DNA from: Patiria miniata
Taxonomy: Eukaryota; Echinodermata; Asteroidea; Valvatida; Asterinidae
Assembly (NCBI RefSeq): GCF_015706575.1
Contig: NW_024037059.1
Coordinates: forward strand, 32,932,129-32,996,128
Reading direction: 5' to 3'
Length of the DNA stretch: 64,000 nucleotides
Under the pieces are notes generated by a model that had not been told where the DNA came from, ran no database searches, and worked only from the letters and a program-made list of their open reading frames with translations. The translations under genes were made by a program, and so were the position numbers. Shown one piece after another: positions 34,790-46,579 of the stretch. Position 1 is the stretch's first letter. Every line of letters begins with the position of its first letter.

Positions 34790-35440
34790 CATCCACCACA
34801 TTGCCTTCGGCTCGGGTAATTATCAGCACCCAGACACCAAGCGGTCTTAAACAGAGTGATTAAAACCTCCAAAAGCACACATTAATCCCTTAATATTTAT
34901 CCAGAAAGTAATCATTAATAAATATTCATTTAAATACCTAAGACAGTTTACCCATTCGAGAGCCCGTCACGTGGCCGGTCTTAAATGCATGATAAAGACA
35001 TGGCTGGCTGGTCTTAATCTGGACTCCTATGAAATCCAGTGCCTTTTACCATTTTATTGAATATTGGTTGAACGTTCTTCACAATCCTCACGTACCAGCA
35101 GTATTTCACAGTCCATTCACAACACACTCACCACAGCTGCATCTGCGTGTCATCCCGCAGTACGCGCGGCGCAAGGCAATCTCCATCATGTCCATAACTG
35201 AGTTGTTAACATCTTACTCGCGAGCTGGACACTCCATTATGCATTGATCTCCATTAGTGAGATCAATGCCATTATAATAGCTAGAGGGGTCCCTCGTTGG
35301 AAAAGTTTTATTTTTGACTTGCTTCGAATTTTTTTTTACCGAAACAGTATTCATCAATTCGCCTCGGATAATTATCAGCATTCCAGACTCCATCCATAGT
35401 GTTTAACACCTCCCAAGCACACATGTATTCCCTTATTCTA
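34790..35440 (+). repeat. Hairpin MITE family A, copy 3 (rearranged)
   Basis: Carries CGGCTCGGGTAATTATCAGC and GCGGTCTTAAACAGAGTG (half a hairpin), then CGTCACGTGGCCGGTCTTAA, GATAAAGACATGGCTGG and near 35355 a second decayed half hairpin ending TATTCCCTTA. Only half-hairpins remain at each side, unlike copies 2, 4 and 5. Confidence 0.75.
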
Positions 35441-35759
35441 AAATTTCCACATCATGGTAAGTATTGTCTTTATTATTTTGAACGTTCCGGTGCTTTCACT
35501 TTCAACCGTTCTATTATCCATCTCCTTGAAATGTGAAATCTTTGATGCTTTTTTCTGCCTTGTAGAACAATTTGAGAATATAATTTAAGAACTTTACCGA
35601 TCCATTTTTTTTAGATGGTGGATATTTTGCCAGAGGTAATGACAGCAAACTAACATTTACTAAAGGTTTGCCGGCGGCAATCCATATCAACAGAGGGCGC
35701 TGTACTCTTTAAGATAGGGCTGAATTATAACATGTATTAAATTCCTACCAAAAGTTGTG

Positions 35760-35833
35760 AAGCACGTTTGGTGTAGTGGTTAAGCAAATGCTCTAGTAAG
35801 CGGGATGACTCGGGTTCGATTCCGAACGTAGCA
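35760..35833 (+). ncRNA. tRNA-like sequence (SINE head or tRNA pseudogene)
   Basis: TGGTGTAGTGGTTAAGC is a good A box and GGGTTCGATTCC a good B box, 43 bases apart, within a 72-base tRNA-sized span. The acceptor strands pair only imperfectly and no CCA follows; the downstream sequence is AT-rich. More likely a SINE head or a decayed tRNA than a functional gene. Confidence 0.6.
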
Positions 35834-36227
35834 CATTTTTAATGTTTTTTTCCTCATCCCCAAATAAATAAGAATATTCTTCTTTTATTATTTTAACATG
35901 TCTCAAACATTTTTTTGCAGAGTATTACATTTTCTTTTTCAGATTTGTGGCTCTGGAGGATTTTTTTTAAAAGGGAAATTAAGTCCGAAATTATAAAATG
36001 GTCTGAATCCCATCTTGTGAATACGAAGTTACAACGATAATTTTGGCATGGAGCCAGACTAAAGTTTGTCACCGGAAAATGTTGAAGTACAAAAAAACAG
36101 TAACTGCGCATGTTCAGTGCATATCCGGCAAACTAACGTTTACTAAAGGTTTGCCGTCTCCGGCAAAATATACACTGCCTTTTTTTATTTTTGGACCCAC
36201 TGTAACATTAGTCAGAAGCCTAGCTGA

Positions 36228-36278
36228 ATTGGGGTGGGGATGGGGGTGGGGATGGGGGTGGGGATGGGGGTGGGGGTG
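36228..36278 (+). repeat. GGGGTGGGGATG simple repeat
   Basis: About four 12-bp GGGGATGGGGGT units with runs of four to five G on the plus strand; potential G-quadruplex. The minus strand reads as His-Pro repeats in one frame but this is not a gene. Confidence 0.85.
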
Positions 36279-36755
36279 ATGCAACCTAGTCCGAAAATTT
36301 GGGACTCTCAAATACTGTGTATGAGAGTCCCAAAACTTAAGGTATTCAAAACATGCAAAACAAGAAAATAGACTGGCACCTAAAACAACCAGTCGAACTT
36401 CAGTACTGCATCAATCAACCATGCCAAAAGAATTTAAGAAACATGTGGCATGAAGCGGGAACATGTCTCAATTTACTACACATTTCTCCATAGTCAAGCC
36501 ACCAGACTATTGACATGTACCAGTCTAGTATTTAGCCCCATTTTGAAATCAGTTGACTTCCCTCTCATGTGTAAAATATTGAAGAAATGTCTCCTTTAAA
36601 AATTGAATTTGGTCTGCAAACTTGGTTGGTGAAATACTGAGGACATTTTCTTTGCCCCAGTGAAATTTTGGAGAAATTTGCTGGCTAAATTGTGAGTAAA
36701 GTGGGCCTGATTTAGTTTTGCACGTTTCAGAGCACTCTAGAGCCCTGTCTGGATG

Positions 36756-37693
36756 TAGCTGGAGTTACCCAGCCCTGAGTTTTATCATTGGGTTGTCATC
36801 TAGGGCTGGAGCGTATTTTTCTCGTAACTTGTAGTATATTTAAAAAAATTTGGAAAATGTTCAATTTTGTCCCCGTTACACACTAATTGCAACTGCAACT
36901 CACCCCAAACTTGCCTGGAATAACCATTACACAGGTCCTTGAAGTAAAAAACGATCCACGATGAAGATTCAGCCTACAATTGCAGTGAAAACAGGAGGAA
37001 TAACCGCTAACTTGACAACCTTGCTGGATTGGCCAGGACCGCAATTGGTTTGTGCACAAAAAAAATTGTGTACAATGAATGGCGGTCGATTAACAGGCAC
37101 AGAGAGCGATAGCTGTCAACTACTCGTTTTTGCCGGCTGCGCTGGCTGTTGGCGCATGACGTCACGCGGAAGCGTAACACCCGATGACTGTTTCATGCAC
37201 TAATATAAGGTTTACCACTCGCATCACAGCTTTGGTACTGGAACCGCAACCAATAGTGCATGAAACAGTCATCGGGTGTTACACTTCCGCGTGACGTCAT
37301 GCGCCAACAGCCAGCGCAGCCGGCAAAACCGAGTAGTTGACAGTGATCGCTCTCTGTGCCTGTTAATCGACCGCCATTCATTGTACACAATTTTTATTGT
37401 GCACAAACCAATTGCGGTCCTGGCCAATCCAGCAAGGTTGTCAAGTTAGCGGTTATTCCTCCTGTTTTCACTGCAATTGTAGGCTGAATCTTCATCATGG
37501 ATCATTTTACTTCAAGGACCTGTTATTCCAGGCAAGTTTGGGGTGAGTTGCAGTTGCAATTAGTGTGTAACGGGGACAAAATTGAACATTTTCCAAAAAA
37601 ATTTGAATATACTAGTACAAGTTACGAGAAAAATACACTCCAGCCCTAGATGACAACCCAATGATAAAACTCAGGGCTGGGTAACTCCAGCTA
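36756..37693. mobile_element. 938-bp Mutator-like foldback element
   Basis: Two arms of about 445 bp are near-perfect inverted copies around a spacer of about 50 bp (37203-37251). Both ends read TAGCTGGAGTTACCCAGCCC outward-in, and the element is flanked by an exact 9-bp direct repeat GTCTGGATG (36747-36755, 37694-37702). A 9-bp target duplication plus very long inverted repeats is the Mutator/MULE pattern. No transposase; the mirrored open frames in the arms come from the palindrome. The arms differ at only a few positions, implying recent origin or repeated arm homogenisation. Confidence 0.9.
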
Positions 37694-37702
37694 GTCTGGA
37701 TG

Positions 37703-40700
37703 CAACCCTACAGCCTCAAACAAGATTTATTACTGGTAAACTTGCATTGTTGCAACTTGTCCCATTGGATGCCCATTATCATCCACTAAGACCTGCTTGA
37801 GTATACCCTGCTGTGCCCCTCAGTGGCGACGATGTTGCCATCCGGCCGGCGGCCACGTCTGGGTTGAAGAACACAGTTGCTGTCCTCATCCTTCCAGTGT
37901 GGTGACGTCTCCTAATTAGGTTGGGTCGCAATGCGCACCAACTTTTTTTGTTATTGATTCTTGTCTACCCTGGGTAAAATCAGATCTGATCAAGCCCGTC
38001 TACTCAACCAAGAGTCCAAGAACAATAAGTGGTGTCGATGAATAGATTTCGCTTTTCATTCAAGTAAAGATTCAATGAACTTTCTCCTAATGCAAATCTC
38101 CAAGCAAACCATCGCGCCAATGAGAGAAACGGGCTATAAAACTGGGCAACAGAGGGCGCTATTTAGGAAAATTTGACAGACAAGTACAAGTCCGCATCTA
38201 AAGCTGCGCTATATTCGGTCTTCGCATCAAAGTCGGCACAGTCTATAGTCCCCGTATTGTTTCTTCGCGTAACGTACTCTAACATGAATATTGATCACGC
38301 TGTGTGGATGGATGACTGCTGGTACCATCTTCCAACATAGGGGCGCTCTTCAAAACCGAGCATTGTATCGTAACTACATGTACGCATTATTTGCCCATTT
38401 TTTAGGGCGCATTGCGTTCGTTTTGGGGCTTGGTTTTCATATTTCCTCGTATACCATTTTGTGAAATGGTTACTTACAATTAATAGCCGGATACTTTTTA
38501 GGGCCATTTTTTTTTAATCTCGAGGGGACACTTTTATGCTCGAGAGGCACATTTATGTCCGCAAAAGGGGCACTTGGGAAAATCGGGGGGGGGGGGGGGC
38601 AACTGCCCCCCCCCCCGGTTCCGCCGCCCCTGCCACCGTGCATAGCTGTTGCACCTCGACGAAAGCCGTTCGATAGCAATGGTGTGACGTCATTGTTATT
38701 TTCTTGTAAACATCGAACTAGAATGATCATGATCATCATACGATGTGTGCTGCAAATAAAACACACCGCAGACGGTCCATGATCCAGAAAACTATATTGT
38801 TACCGCTATCGCCGACGCGTGGTTGCCACGGGTTGCATGCAACAATATTATTTGATTATTGAAAATACAATTATCAACAAACGCAACAAAAGACTTCCTA
38901 AACATAACTTTTTCTTTGGTAATGAGGGTGTAACTAAGGGCGACTTTTGGGGGGAAATATGTTGCCAACCTACAACCACGGCTTCATTTTATGCGCTTAT
39001 TGCGGCAGCCAAATGGCGTCCAATGTTAACAAACAACCCAAGGGCTAGCTAGCGGTATCTGTTTAGAAACAGATATGTAGTATCGCTATTCAGGGATTAT
39101 GTTAACCCTGTAATGGGTTAACTCGAAAGGAAATAGCGTGATTTATAAGGAGGGAGTGTGACTTCTGGCCGATGAACTCAATTGCAGGTACCATAACTTT
39201 GAATAACATTTCTGCATTGTCATCAAGACTCGACGATCCAATACCAATGCTTAACTGAAATTAATTTAGCATGTACCGTGCAAATTATACAATGTACATT
39301 TTGTATACTTTTTGTAAAGAACTTCGTGAACGTAATCCTACGAAGCGCAAGCGGATGGCTGCTCATGCATGCTTGGTCAGTTGACGCATGCGCCGTATAC
39401 AGAAAAACTCTTGTTGTTGGCAGTAGTGCAAAACAGTCTCATAAGACGCATCGATCCCATGTTTTGGAATATAATTTTTTTTTCATTGAAGACACGAGTC
39501 ATAGTTTGGTGTTCGTTTGGACACCATCAAAATGGTTGGTTCATGGAGGACAAATTTGCCGAACGATAAACATTCAAGGTCCGATATTGAAGACCTTCGT
39601 CAAGCAAGCCTTTGTAGAAAAGTTCCTAAAATGTCTTCTGAGACGCTCGAGCATACGGGATTTAGGGCCCCGACTTTCGTTGCCCAATGCCAACGTCCAC
39701 GCAGATCATAACTGCTTGATTGTATGCAGATGATTTAGCCGCCGATCTGTCCATATCTGAAACCTGGCGTAAACTTCTTTCACTGCGCTTCTGTCCCGAG
39801 TACTAGAGACTGAAGACCGAATGGTGCTCCGAGTATATTTTTGTCGATTCTTGATCTTCCTGAGTCCATCACTCCACGATGACATGCTCCTGGGCTGAAA
39901 GCCATGGTCATTAGCAACTACATGTATACAAATCCTCTTGCATTTGGGGAAACCATTATGAAAACAGTGGCGTATCCAGCACCAGTGGCGTATCCAGTGA
40001 TGTCAGTTGCGTGGGTTAAATTTGGTTCATGGTATCAAACGTTCATTTTCTGCACGTAGAAAGTCGGAAATTTGGTTTGGTCGTACAGGCTGTTGTTCGT
40101 TTATTTCTGAGATATATTCGTTTATTTCTGAGTTGTTCGTTTATTTTTGTGGTTTTGTTTTATTTTTGTTTGTTTTTTTGTCTTTTTTTGCCCTAATGGC
40201 TGCCCATACTTTTGCTAGTAGAAACAAAACAAAAATCCAACTTTTGGACAATGAAAAATGAAAATTCAGAAAGAGGACTCCATTTCAACCATAATTCTAC
40301 TTATGTTCTAGCAGATTTTAGTTTTAGAAAATGAGCCGTCCATTTTCGGTTCTCCATGCATAACATCCGTAGTTATCCGTCATCTTCCTTGGGTATTCCT
40401 GGAGGGGCTACGGAACTTTTCAACTGTTAAAAACTTCCGTGGTGAAACGTCATGAAAATCAATACGTAGTGCACCCGGCATGGGACATCCGTAGGACAAC
40501 CGTAGTGTTAATCGTGGTTATTCGTATTCTTGGAGATTCGTGTACGGATGTCTTACGGATATGCCCGATGTGCTATGGTTCTGCTAAGGTTGTACAGTGC
40601 TCCGAAAATATATATACATGTACACGCTTTACCTTGGTCATCCGTGGCCCAATCGTAGACAACCTGTCGTAGTTGGAGAGCCTGTCGACAGGCTTTTTGT

Positions 40701-41563
40701 TTATAGCTTTTTTTAGGTAATCCCTCAAGCTTGCATGGTACAATGTAATGTTTAATGTTTAAAAAATTTTTTTTAATAGTTTCTTGAATCTTAACCTTTT
40801 GTAGTTTGTCCTTTTGATCTTATTTGTCGTGTCTAGTAATTTTTATGACATTGAATATTAAACCTGTCATATATTTACATATACAGTATTAAATGTCTTG
40901 TGTTTTGCCTGTGAAATGATAGATAATAAATTAAATATCATATTACAAAGCTAGAACATGATTTTGTGTGCTTTGAAATTTTCGAATGGGGGGCCTAATA
41001 CATGGGCGCAAATCATCATATTCGAAAACAGAATCGCTTCTAATACCGTCACAATGACACCACAGTTATGTGAAATCCAGTTTGATGTAAAAGTAAATAA
41101 ATAAATAAACACCTCCAGTTCACATAGGGGCCCTTGGCGATGGGTGAAGTGGTGATGGGGCGAACTTTGGTCCAGGGCGAAGTGACGTGAGGCGGATTGT
41201 ACATGCGGGGCGAAGCTATGCACGGCCAACACCCCTATCTGAAAATGTGCATTCTTCAGCTTTCTTTATTTAACATGGAATAATTATAGGAATGTCTGAA
41301 AGTCTAATGACATGGACACTAAACATCTAGGACTCCGCCCTTTTTACGGTTAATCGTTCATAGGCTTAACTCCGGCATAGGATATGAATCGCATAAAAAA
41401 GCACACACACACACCCACACCTAACCGGTGGCACAACATGGGACCATGATGGAACCATGGAACCAAGGGTACTTGAAGCGGTACCGGTCACAAGGGGCTA
41501 CTTTATGCCGAAAGAACACCAATATAACACATAATTAACACGTAATTGCGTCAACCTACTCAC
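37703..41563. other. Intron 1, proximal part
   Basis: Contains a G-run/C-run hairpin near 38585-38615, small nested hairpins near 39067-39130 (ATCTGTTTAGAAACAGAT), a stretch rich in CCGTAG and ACGGAT words (40365-40660), and AGCCTGTCGACAGGCT followed by a T-run at 40679-40699. The phrase CCCATTGGATGCC...ATCATCCAC near 37762 matches 34770. No kringle or other exon was recognised. Confidence 0.45.
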
Positions 41564-41648
41564 CCGCTGCCAGAGCTGCAGAATTACTGCCGATTTCAAG
41601 CAGTAAAGCACAAATTAACCACCAGTTGTGAATTCGAACATCGGCCAT
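41564..41648 (-). CDS. First coding exon: signal peptide of the Kremen-like receptor
   Basis: The ATG at 41648 has a strong context (A at -3, G at +4). It encodes MADVRIHNWWLICALLLEIG followed by SNSAALAA, a short n-region, a hydrophobic core (WWLICALLLEIG) and a small-residue cleavage region: a typical secretory signal peptide. The exon ends G|GTGAGT in phase 1, matching the phase-1 entry of the SRCR exon at 34231; introns directly after signal peptides are often phase 1. An upstream ATG at 41659 is out of frame and overlaps. No promoter was pinpointed; the region above is listed separately. Confidence 0.78.
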
Positions 41649-43640
41649 TTTTTTTGCATTGGCTTCCCTGATCCACGCAGTTGATGTATTTCCACTCACA
41701 GTTCCACAAGTTCCACAAACGTCATGGAGTCCACAGCCGATTAATTTTTTCAAGTAATCCCCGAGGGGGTACGAAAGTGATCAAAAGGCCAGTGACGACT
41801 TCTGATGAACCCGTCTAAAATTGTATGGCTAAGACAGCAGAGAAAATCACTCTGCACGGGAGAGAGGGAAAGGTTATGAATGAACTTTCCAAATAACTGT
41901 TCAGGGCGAGTCCTTAATTGTTATTACCCTACGTATGAATCACACACTAAGCAATGGTTCTGCATTGTTGCTGTAAAAATTATTTGGCCTACACCCATGA
42001 TCAGTGAACCGTGGGGGAAGTGCATGTATTTGGGTTAGCCAAAAACATGGCAGTCACTCAGTGATAACAGTTGAGTGAACTCGCCGTGTACATTGTACAC
42101 GTGGATAATATTGACAGTAGGACAGTGAGGCTAGCCCTTGTTGCAAGTCAACCCACAGTTGCGCCACACAATTATTGTTGTTCCCCACGCACAAAGTATT
42201 GTCCATTGTCCTCCCTATTATTGTGATGTAAAATAGGAGAGAGGGGTGTGTGGTTCGAAGAAATGAAGCACCCGCGCGGTGGTATAGCTGGCCGTAGCCA
42301 TTACGCTGTCAACTTTGACCACCCAAAAATAATTCGAGTCTGGAAGCCAAACGGGCCTACATCATCGTCGTCGTCAACTCGTCATGGCATCATCCTCTCG
42401 CCGACACACGAATATTCAATCGTTAGTATGAGTTCCACTTACGAGAACGCAAACGTAATTAACGTTGCCGACGATTTCCTATTGGCTGTGCACCAACGAG
42501 CGGGGACGTTTGCAGCATCAGGCTGCTTGAGTAGAACCACGGAGGAGTACGCACCCCTATCTGTTTGTTAGAGCAGCAAATAATCAGCATTCTTTTTCGA
42601 GGTTTCCCTGTTTTTCTGCTACCCAAAAAGCAGATTTTACACATTAAGACTGCAAAAAAGTTGAAATCAGTTTCCGAATTTTGGCAACACCAATTTTCTT
42701 CTTTTGATTGATTGATTGGTTTGTTTATTGTTATATCCTACATTAAAATATCCTACGTTATAATGTGATGTATGTCTGTCTGTCTGTGTTATGTCTGTAT
42801 AAAATGTCTGTGTGTCACTTTTTTTTTATACAAGGCCTAAAGACTCTGATTATGCGGTCATCCAGTATAATGAAGGTCCTCAACTGGTGTATATTATATG
42901 CACCGATTTCACTGTCCTCTGAAGTCACAGTTGGCAGAAGAAGAATAAAAAAATGTTTTGTTTGCCTTTTGGGCTAATTTGAAAGTTTGATACTTTGAAT
43001 AGTTAAATATGGGTGTCCCGGTTATTTTAAAGACTTGTATCACACGAATTCCCTATTTCGATACTTTAATTTCGTCCCCGAACATCGCTAAGGCTCAATT
43101 CTCAATTTGTATTTCAAAAAGCCAGCACTAAATTTCCTTTAAAGTTCAGTGTTGTTCACATGTTTAACATACCGATTTGTCCTAAATTTCTGGTGACTTA
43201 AAACGTTACGATTAGAAAACGTGCCCAACCTTTGGACAGATATTTAAAGAAATGTGCTCATTTATAAAATTATAATTTCAAGATATATTTTCCTTATACA
43301 TGTATGTATAAATAACAGTATAGTTAGCTGCAAGTTTTGAATCTCCATTTTTTTTGTGTGTTTCACAATTAACTTTATAATCAGGAATATACATTTTACA
43401 ATACGCTCTTTACTTATGATGTGGAAATTAAGCATCAAGATCAACCACCTTCGTAATACTTTTTTTGATAGACCTAACGTCTGTGCTATTATTGTTCAAT
43501 ATTCATAAATGCGCACAATCTTCAAAGTTTAGTGGCTTTAAATAGGTTATCACGTCGAGTGACTGTATAATAGCAAAATTAATGTGCTTTTTACCTACCA
43601 GGAACGTAGTGGCGCTGTTCCTCATGAGTAGCTTCTTCCT
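41649..43640. other. Upstream region of the minus-strand gene (5' UTR and promoter expected)
   Basis: Has a CCAAT-box-like CCAATAGG on the minus strand near 42478 and a locally GC-richer segment at 42260-42500. There is no clear TATA element. The 107-codon plus-strand frame at 42248 has no recognisable domain. From 42700 to 43640 the sequence is AT-rich with TGTCTG repeats near 42775. Confidence 0.4.
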
Positions 43641-43649
43641 GTTTTACTT

Positions 43650-44000
43650 GTGTTTTTTTTCAGAGGAGCCTCGTATCTTTCCCATAATACGATCTTTGAT
43701 TGTTCTCATCTTGGATTGTTCTCATCGTGGAAGGAAGGAACATCAGACAAATTTGGAGGGAAAAAAACCGAAAAACTATCCACCCTATAACAAACAGAAA
43801 AATAATAAACAAAAGATAAAAACAACCCCAACAAACCACGTGCTTAAATCGTTTTTTTTTTTAAATCGGTGAGTTGTTTAAATCAATGCGATTTAAATTT
43901 AAAAAAAAATCCCCATCTCCTGCCCAACACCTTTATCTGATCATAATTAATTTCTCCGTATTTACTTCTGTGACGTCACGAATTTGGAAGGGATATGAAA
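43650..44000 (+). repeat. Dispersed repeat C, copy 1
   Basis: CAGAGGAGCCTCGTATCTTTCC, then ACGATCTTTGATTGTTCTCA, AACAACCCCAACAAACCA, TTCTGTGACGTCAC. The same order occurs at 56465-56800. Non-coding. Confidence 0.8.
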
Positions 44001-44100
44001 CTTTGTAGTCCGGTTCCCAGACCAAAAGAGCTATTTATATAAATGTAGACGTCTGCACGTCGGGGGAAATTGTCGGGTCGGGGAACCAGACTACAAATTT
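44001..44100. repeat. Small inverted repeat related to family B interior
   Basis: TTTGTAGTCCGGTTCCC at the left and GGGAACCAGACTACAAA at the right face each other, about 55 bp apart. The same CTGGTTCCC/GGGAACCAG pair lies inside family B MITEs. Confidence 0.7.
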
Positions 44101-45779
44101 TGCCAATGAAGTATTCAATTCCAAAACTATTTGTGCCTAGCCTCCAAAAATGTCTGTTATACATTGTACCTTAATATTAGTCAACCCTCCCTAAACTACG
44201 GAGCTCTGGAAGTGCCATCCGACTTGTTGAGGTACTGACTCATTTTATCTCAGGATGACGACATATTACAGGCAAGATGACGACATCCTGAGATAATTTA
44301 TTAGGATATGACGACATCCTGGAAACAGAATGACAACATCCTGAGATAATTTATTAGGGAATAACGACATCCTGAAAGTAGAATGACGACATCTTGAGAT
44401 AATTTATTAGGGTAAAACGACATCCTGAAAATAGGATGACGACATCCTGAGATAATTTATCACGGGGTGCATTGAAGATACATACGCACAGGTGAACGTG
44501 CGGCTTGTATTTATCCTGTCGCTGTACGTGGTATTTATTGATGAGAGGTCATGATGTCTTGCTGTCTGTTGTGGGTAAGTATCGCTTATGTTTTGTTTGC
44601 TTTAAACTTCGCTTAATTCCATTAAATTATATAGTATTTGATGCCTCAGGATGTCGTCATCCTACTACCAGGATGTCATCATCCTCTTAAATTATCTCAG
44701 GATGTCGCCATCCCATAATAAGTTATATGGGGGTCAAAGGGTTAGGATGGGAGGGATGGGAGGGAGAAATGAGCAGCTCCCTGTCCACGAAATATCCCAT
44801 ATGACCTGCGTCTCCAACAGCCTCTCCTAACCAAACTTCTACTGCTTGGCTTCTCGTGCCAACCCCTGTTTATAACCGATGGCAGAGGTGTGAAAGGCGA
44901 GTTTCTGGCGCCTGAAAACCAGATTGCTCTGGGCAGGTGGGGCTCGTTAGCCACGGGAGGCAGCCCGCCTAGGAGAAGGAACTCTGATCTCAAACCCGGG
45001 CAGGTGGAGCCCGTTAGCCTGGTTGGCAATCCCCCTGGCAGTGGGCAGAAGCACTGCCTCGACTTGCACCAGCAGATGAGCATGCTTCCAACGGTGTGTG
45101 CCCGATTAGGAGGAGGCACCGCACCTGTGATGGATGGAATAGCTCCTCTACTGCGCTACCATGTCCCCTTCCCAGGGATATGTAGCCTAACCCCCAAGCT
45201 ATGGGTAAATAGCACCACTGCCTCGTGGCGTCACGGGAGTGACAAAGGCTAAGGGAGAAAACCCCGACAGAAACTCCGGAGTGGAACCCCGAAGGCGGTC
45301 GGTTGGCATACTTGCCACCTTCTGGCAACTCCTGCATCCTGGCACGCCCCCAGTCGTCTCGACTTCAGTTGCTACTGGACCCGGACGTGCCAGGAAGAGA
45401 GAGAGAGTGAGGCTGATGCAGCGCAAGTCACCCTCACTATAATCCAAGTTCCGCGCAAGTCATCTACATCATTGCGTCTCTAAGTCCTGTGGCGATGGGG
45501 GAGCAGCAAAGCAGCAGGTGAGGAAAGCACTGGAAGCTGTAGTTGCGACCCTGCACACAGGTGGCTCAGAAACTGGTCGTACTCCATTGACTGAAGCAGC
45601 AGTGGGGTGCAGGCAACTGGCTGAGTGACCGAGCAGCCCTCTTCAGGACCACTCTGCTCGCCTCCGTTGCATGAGGGCGGGGCGATAAAAGGAGCCCTAA
45701 ACATAGCTGCTTCAAACCCTCCCTGGCCAGCATACCGCGGTTGGCGGGGTTTTCCTATTACGGTCAAAACAAAAGCAGA

Positions 45780-46579
45780 ATCAAGAAGAAAGTGTTGATG
45801 CTCACCCTAGCATCATGGAATGTCCGGACCCTACTAGACAAAAGCAAAGCGGACGGACTGCCCTTGTGGCGAGAGAACTTGCCCGCTACAAGGTGGACAT
45901 CGCGGCCCTCAGTGAGACCCGCCTCTCCGACAAGGGCCAACTGACTGAGACTGGCAGTGGCTACACCTTCTTCTGGTGTGGCCGCAGCAGCGAAGAGCGC
46001 AGAGAGGCAGGCGTGGGCTTCGCCATCAAGACCGAGCATGTGAAGAAGCTGGCAAGCATCCCGGAGGGCATCAACGACCGGCTGATGAAGATAAAGCTTC
46101 CACTTTGGAGGGGAAGAACCGCCACGCTCATCAGCGCCTACGCACCGACCATGACCAACCCTGAGGAGATCAAGGACAGGTTCTATGAAGAACTCGACAC
46201 TCTCATCTCCGCCGTTCCACAGACAGAGAAGCTGATCGTGCTTGGCGATTTCAACGCCCGTGTTGGCACTGACTCCACTACTTGGGACTGGGTCCTCGGC
46301 CGACATGGAGTCGGCAAGTGCAACTGTAATGGCCTTCTCCTGCTCGGTACGTGCGCTTCACATGACCTGTCCATCACTAACACAATGTTCCGCCTGCCGA
46401 CCCGCAACAAGACGTCCTGGATGCACCCGCGCTCACGGCACTGGCATCTCATCGACTTCGTCACCGTCAGGGAGAGGGACAGACGCGACGTGCGAGTGAC
46501 CAAGGCCATGTGTGGCACCGACTGCTGGACCGACCACCGCCTCATCATCTCCAAGATGAACCTCCACATCCAGCCCTAG
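45780..46579 (+). pseudogene. LINE endonuclease domain (broken)
   Basis: The domain starts LTLASWNVRTLLDKS in one frame and, after a frameshift near 45850, continues ALVARELARYKVDIAALSET in another. Next come GVGFAIKTEH, LISAYAPT, LIVLGDFNARVG and CGTDCWTDHRLI: the N, E, D-x-N and DH catalytic motifs of AP-endonuclease-like LINE nucleases are all visible. An in-frame TAG ends the frame at 46577-46579, although homologous sequence continues (KRLDVAKLKHLE). Role when intact: nicking the target for target-primed reverse transcription. Confidence 0.9.

Noticed and set aside
36961..37390. Two mirrored frames with MNGGRLTGTESD
   Set aside because: They are the same sequence read from the two arms of the foldback element.
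40679..40699. AGCCTGTCGACAGGCT plus T-run resembling a bacterial terminator
   Set aside because: Eukaryotic intron context; a single short palindrome with T-run is expected by chance or as repeat debris.
34232..41563. A kringle exon in intron 1
   Set aside because: Looked for because Kremen has one; no segment with kringle cysteine/tryptophan spacing and splice signals was seen, though a short exon could be missed by eye.
42248..42571. 107-codon plus-strand frame upstream of exon 1
   Set aside because: No recognisable domain, serine run of low complexity, and it overlaps the likely promoter region of the minus-strand gene.
45764..46306. 180-codon minus-strand frame, and other minus frames at 46183-48652
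   Set aside because: Antisense shadows of the GC-rich LINE endonuclease and reverse transcriptase.
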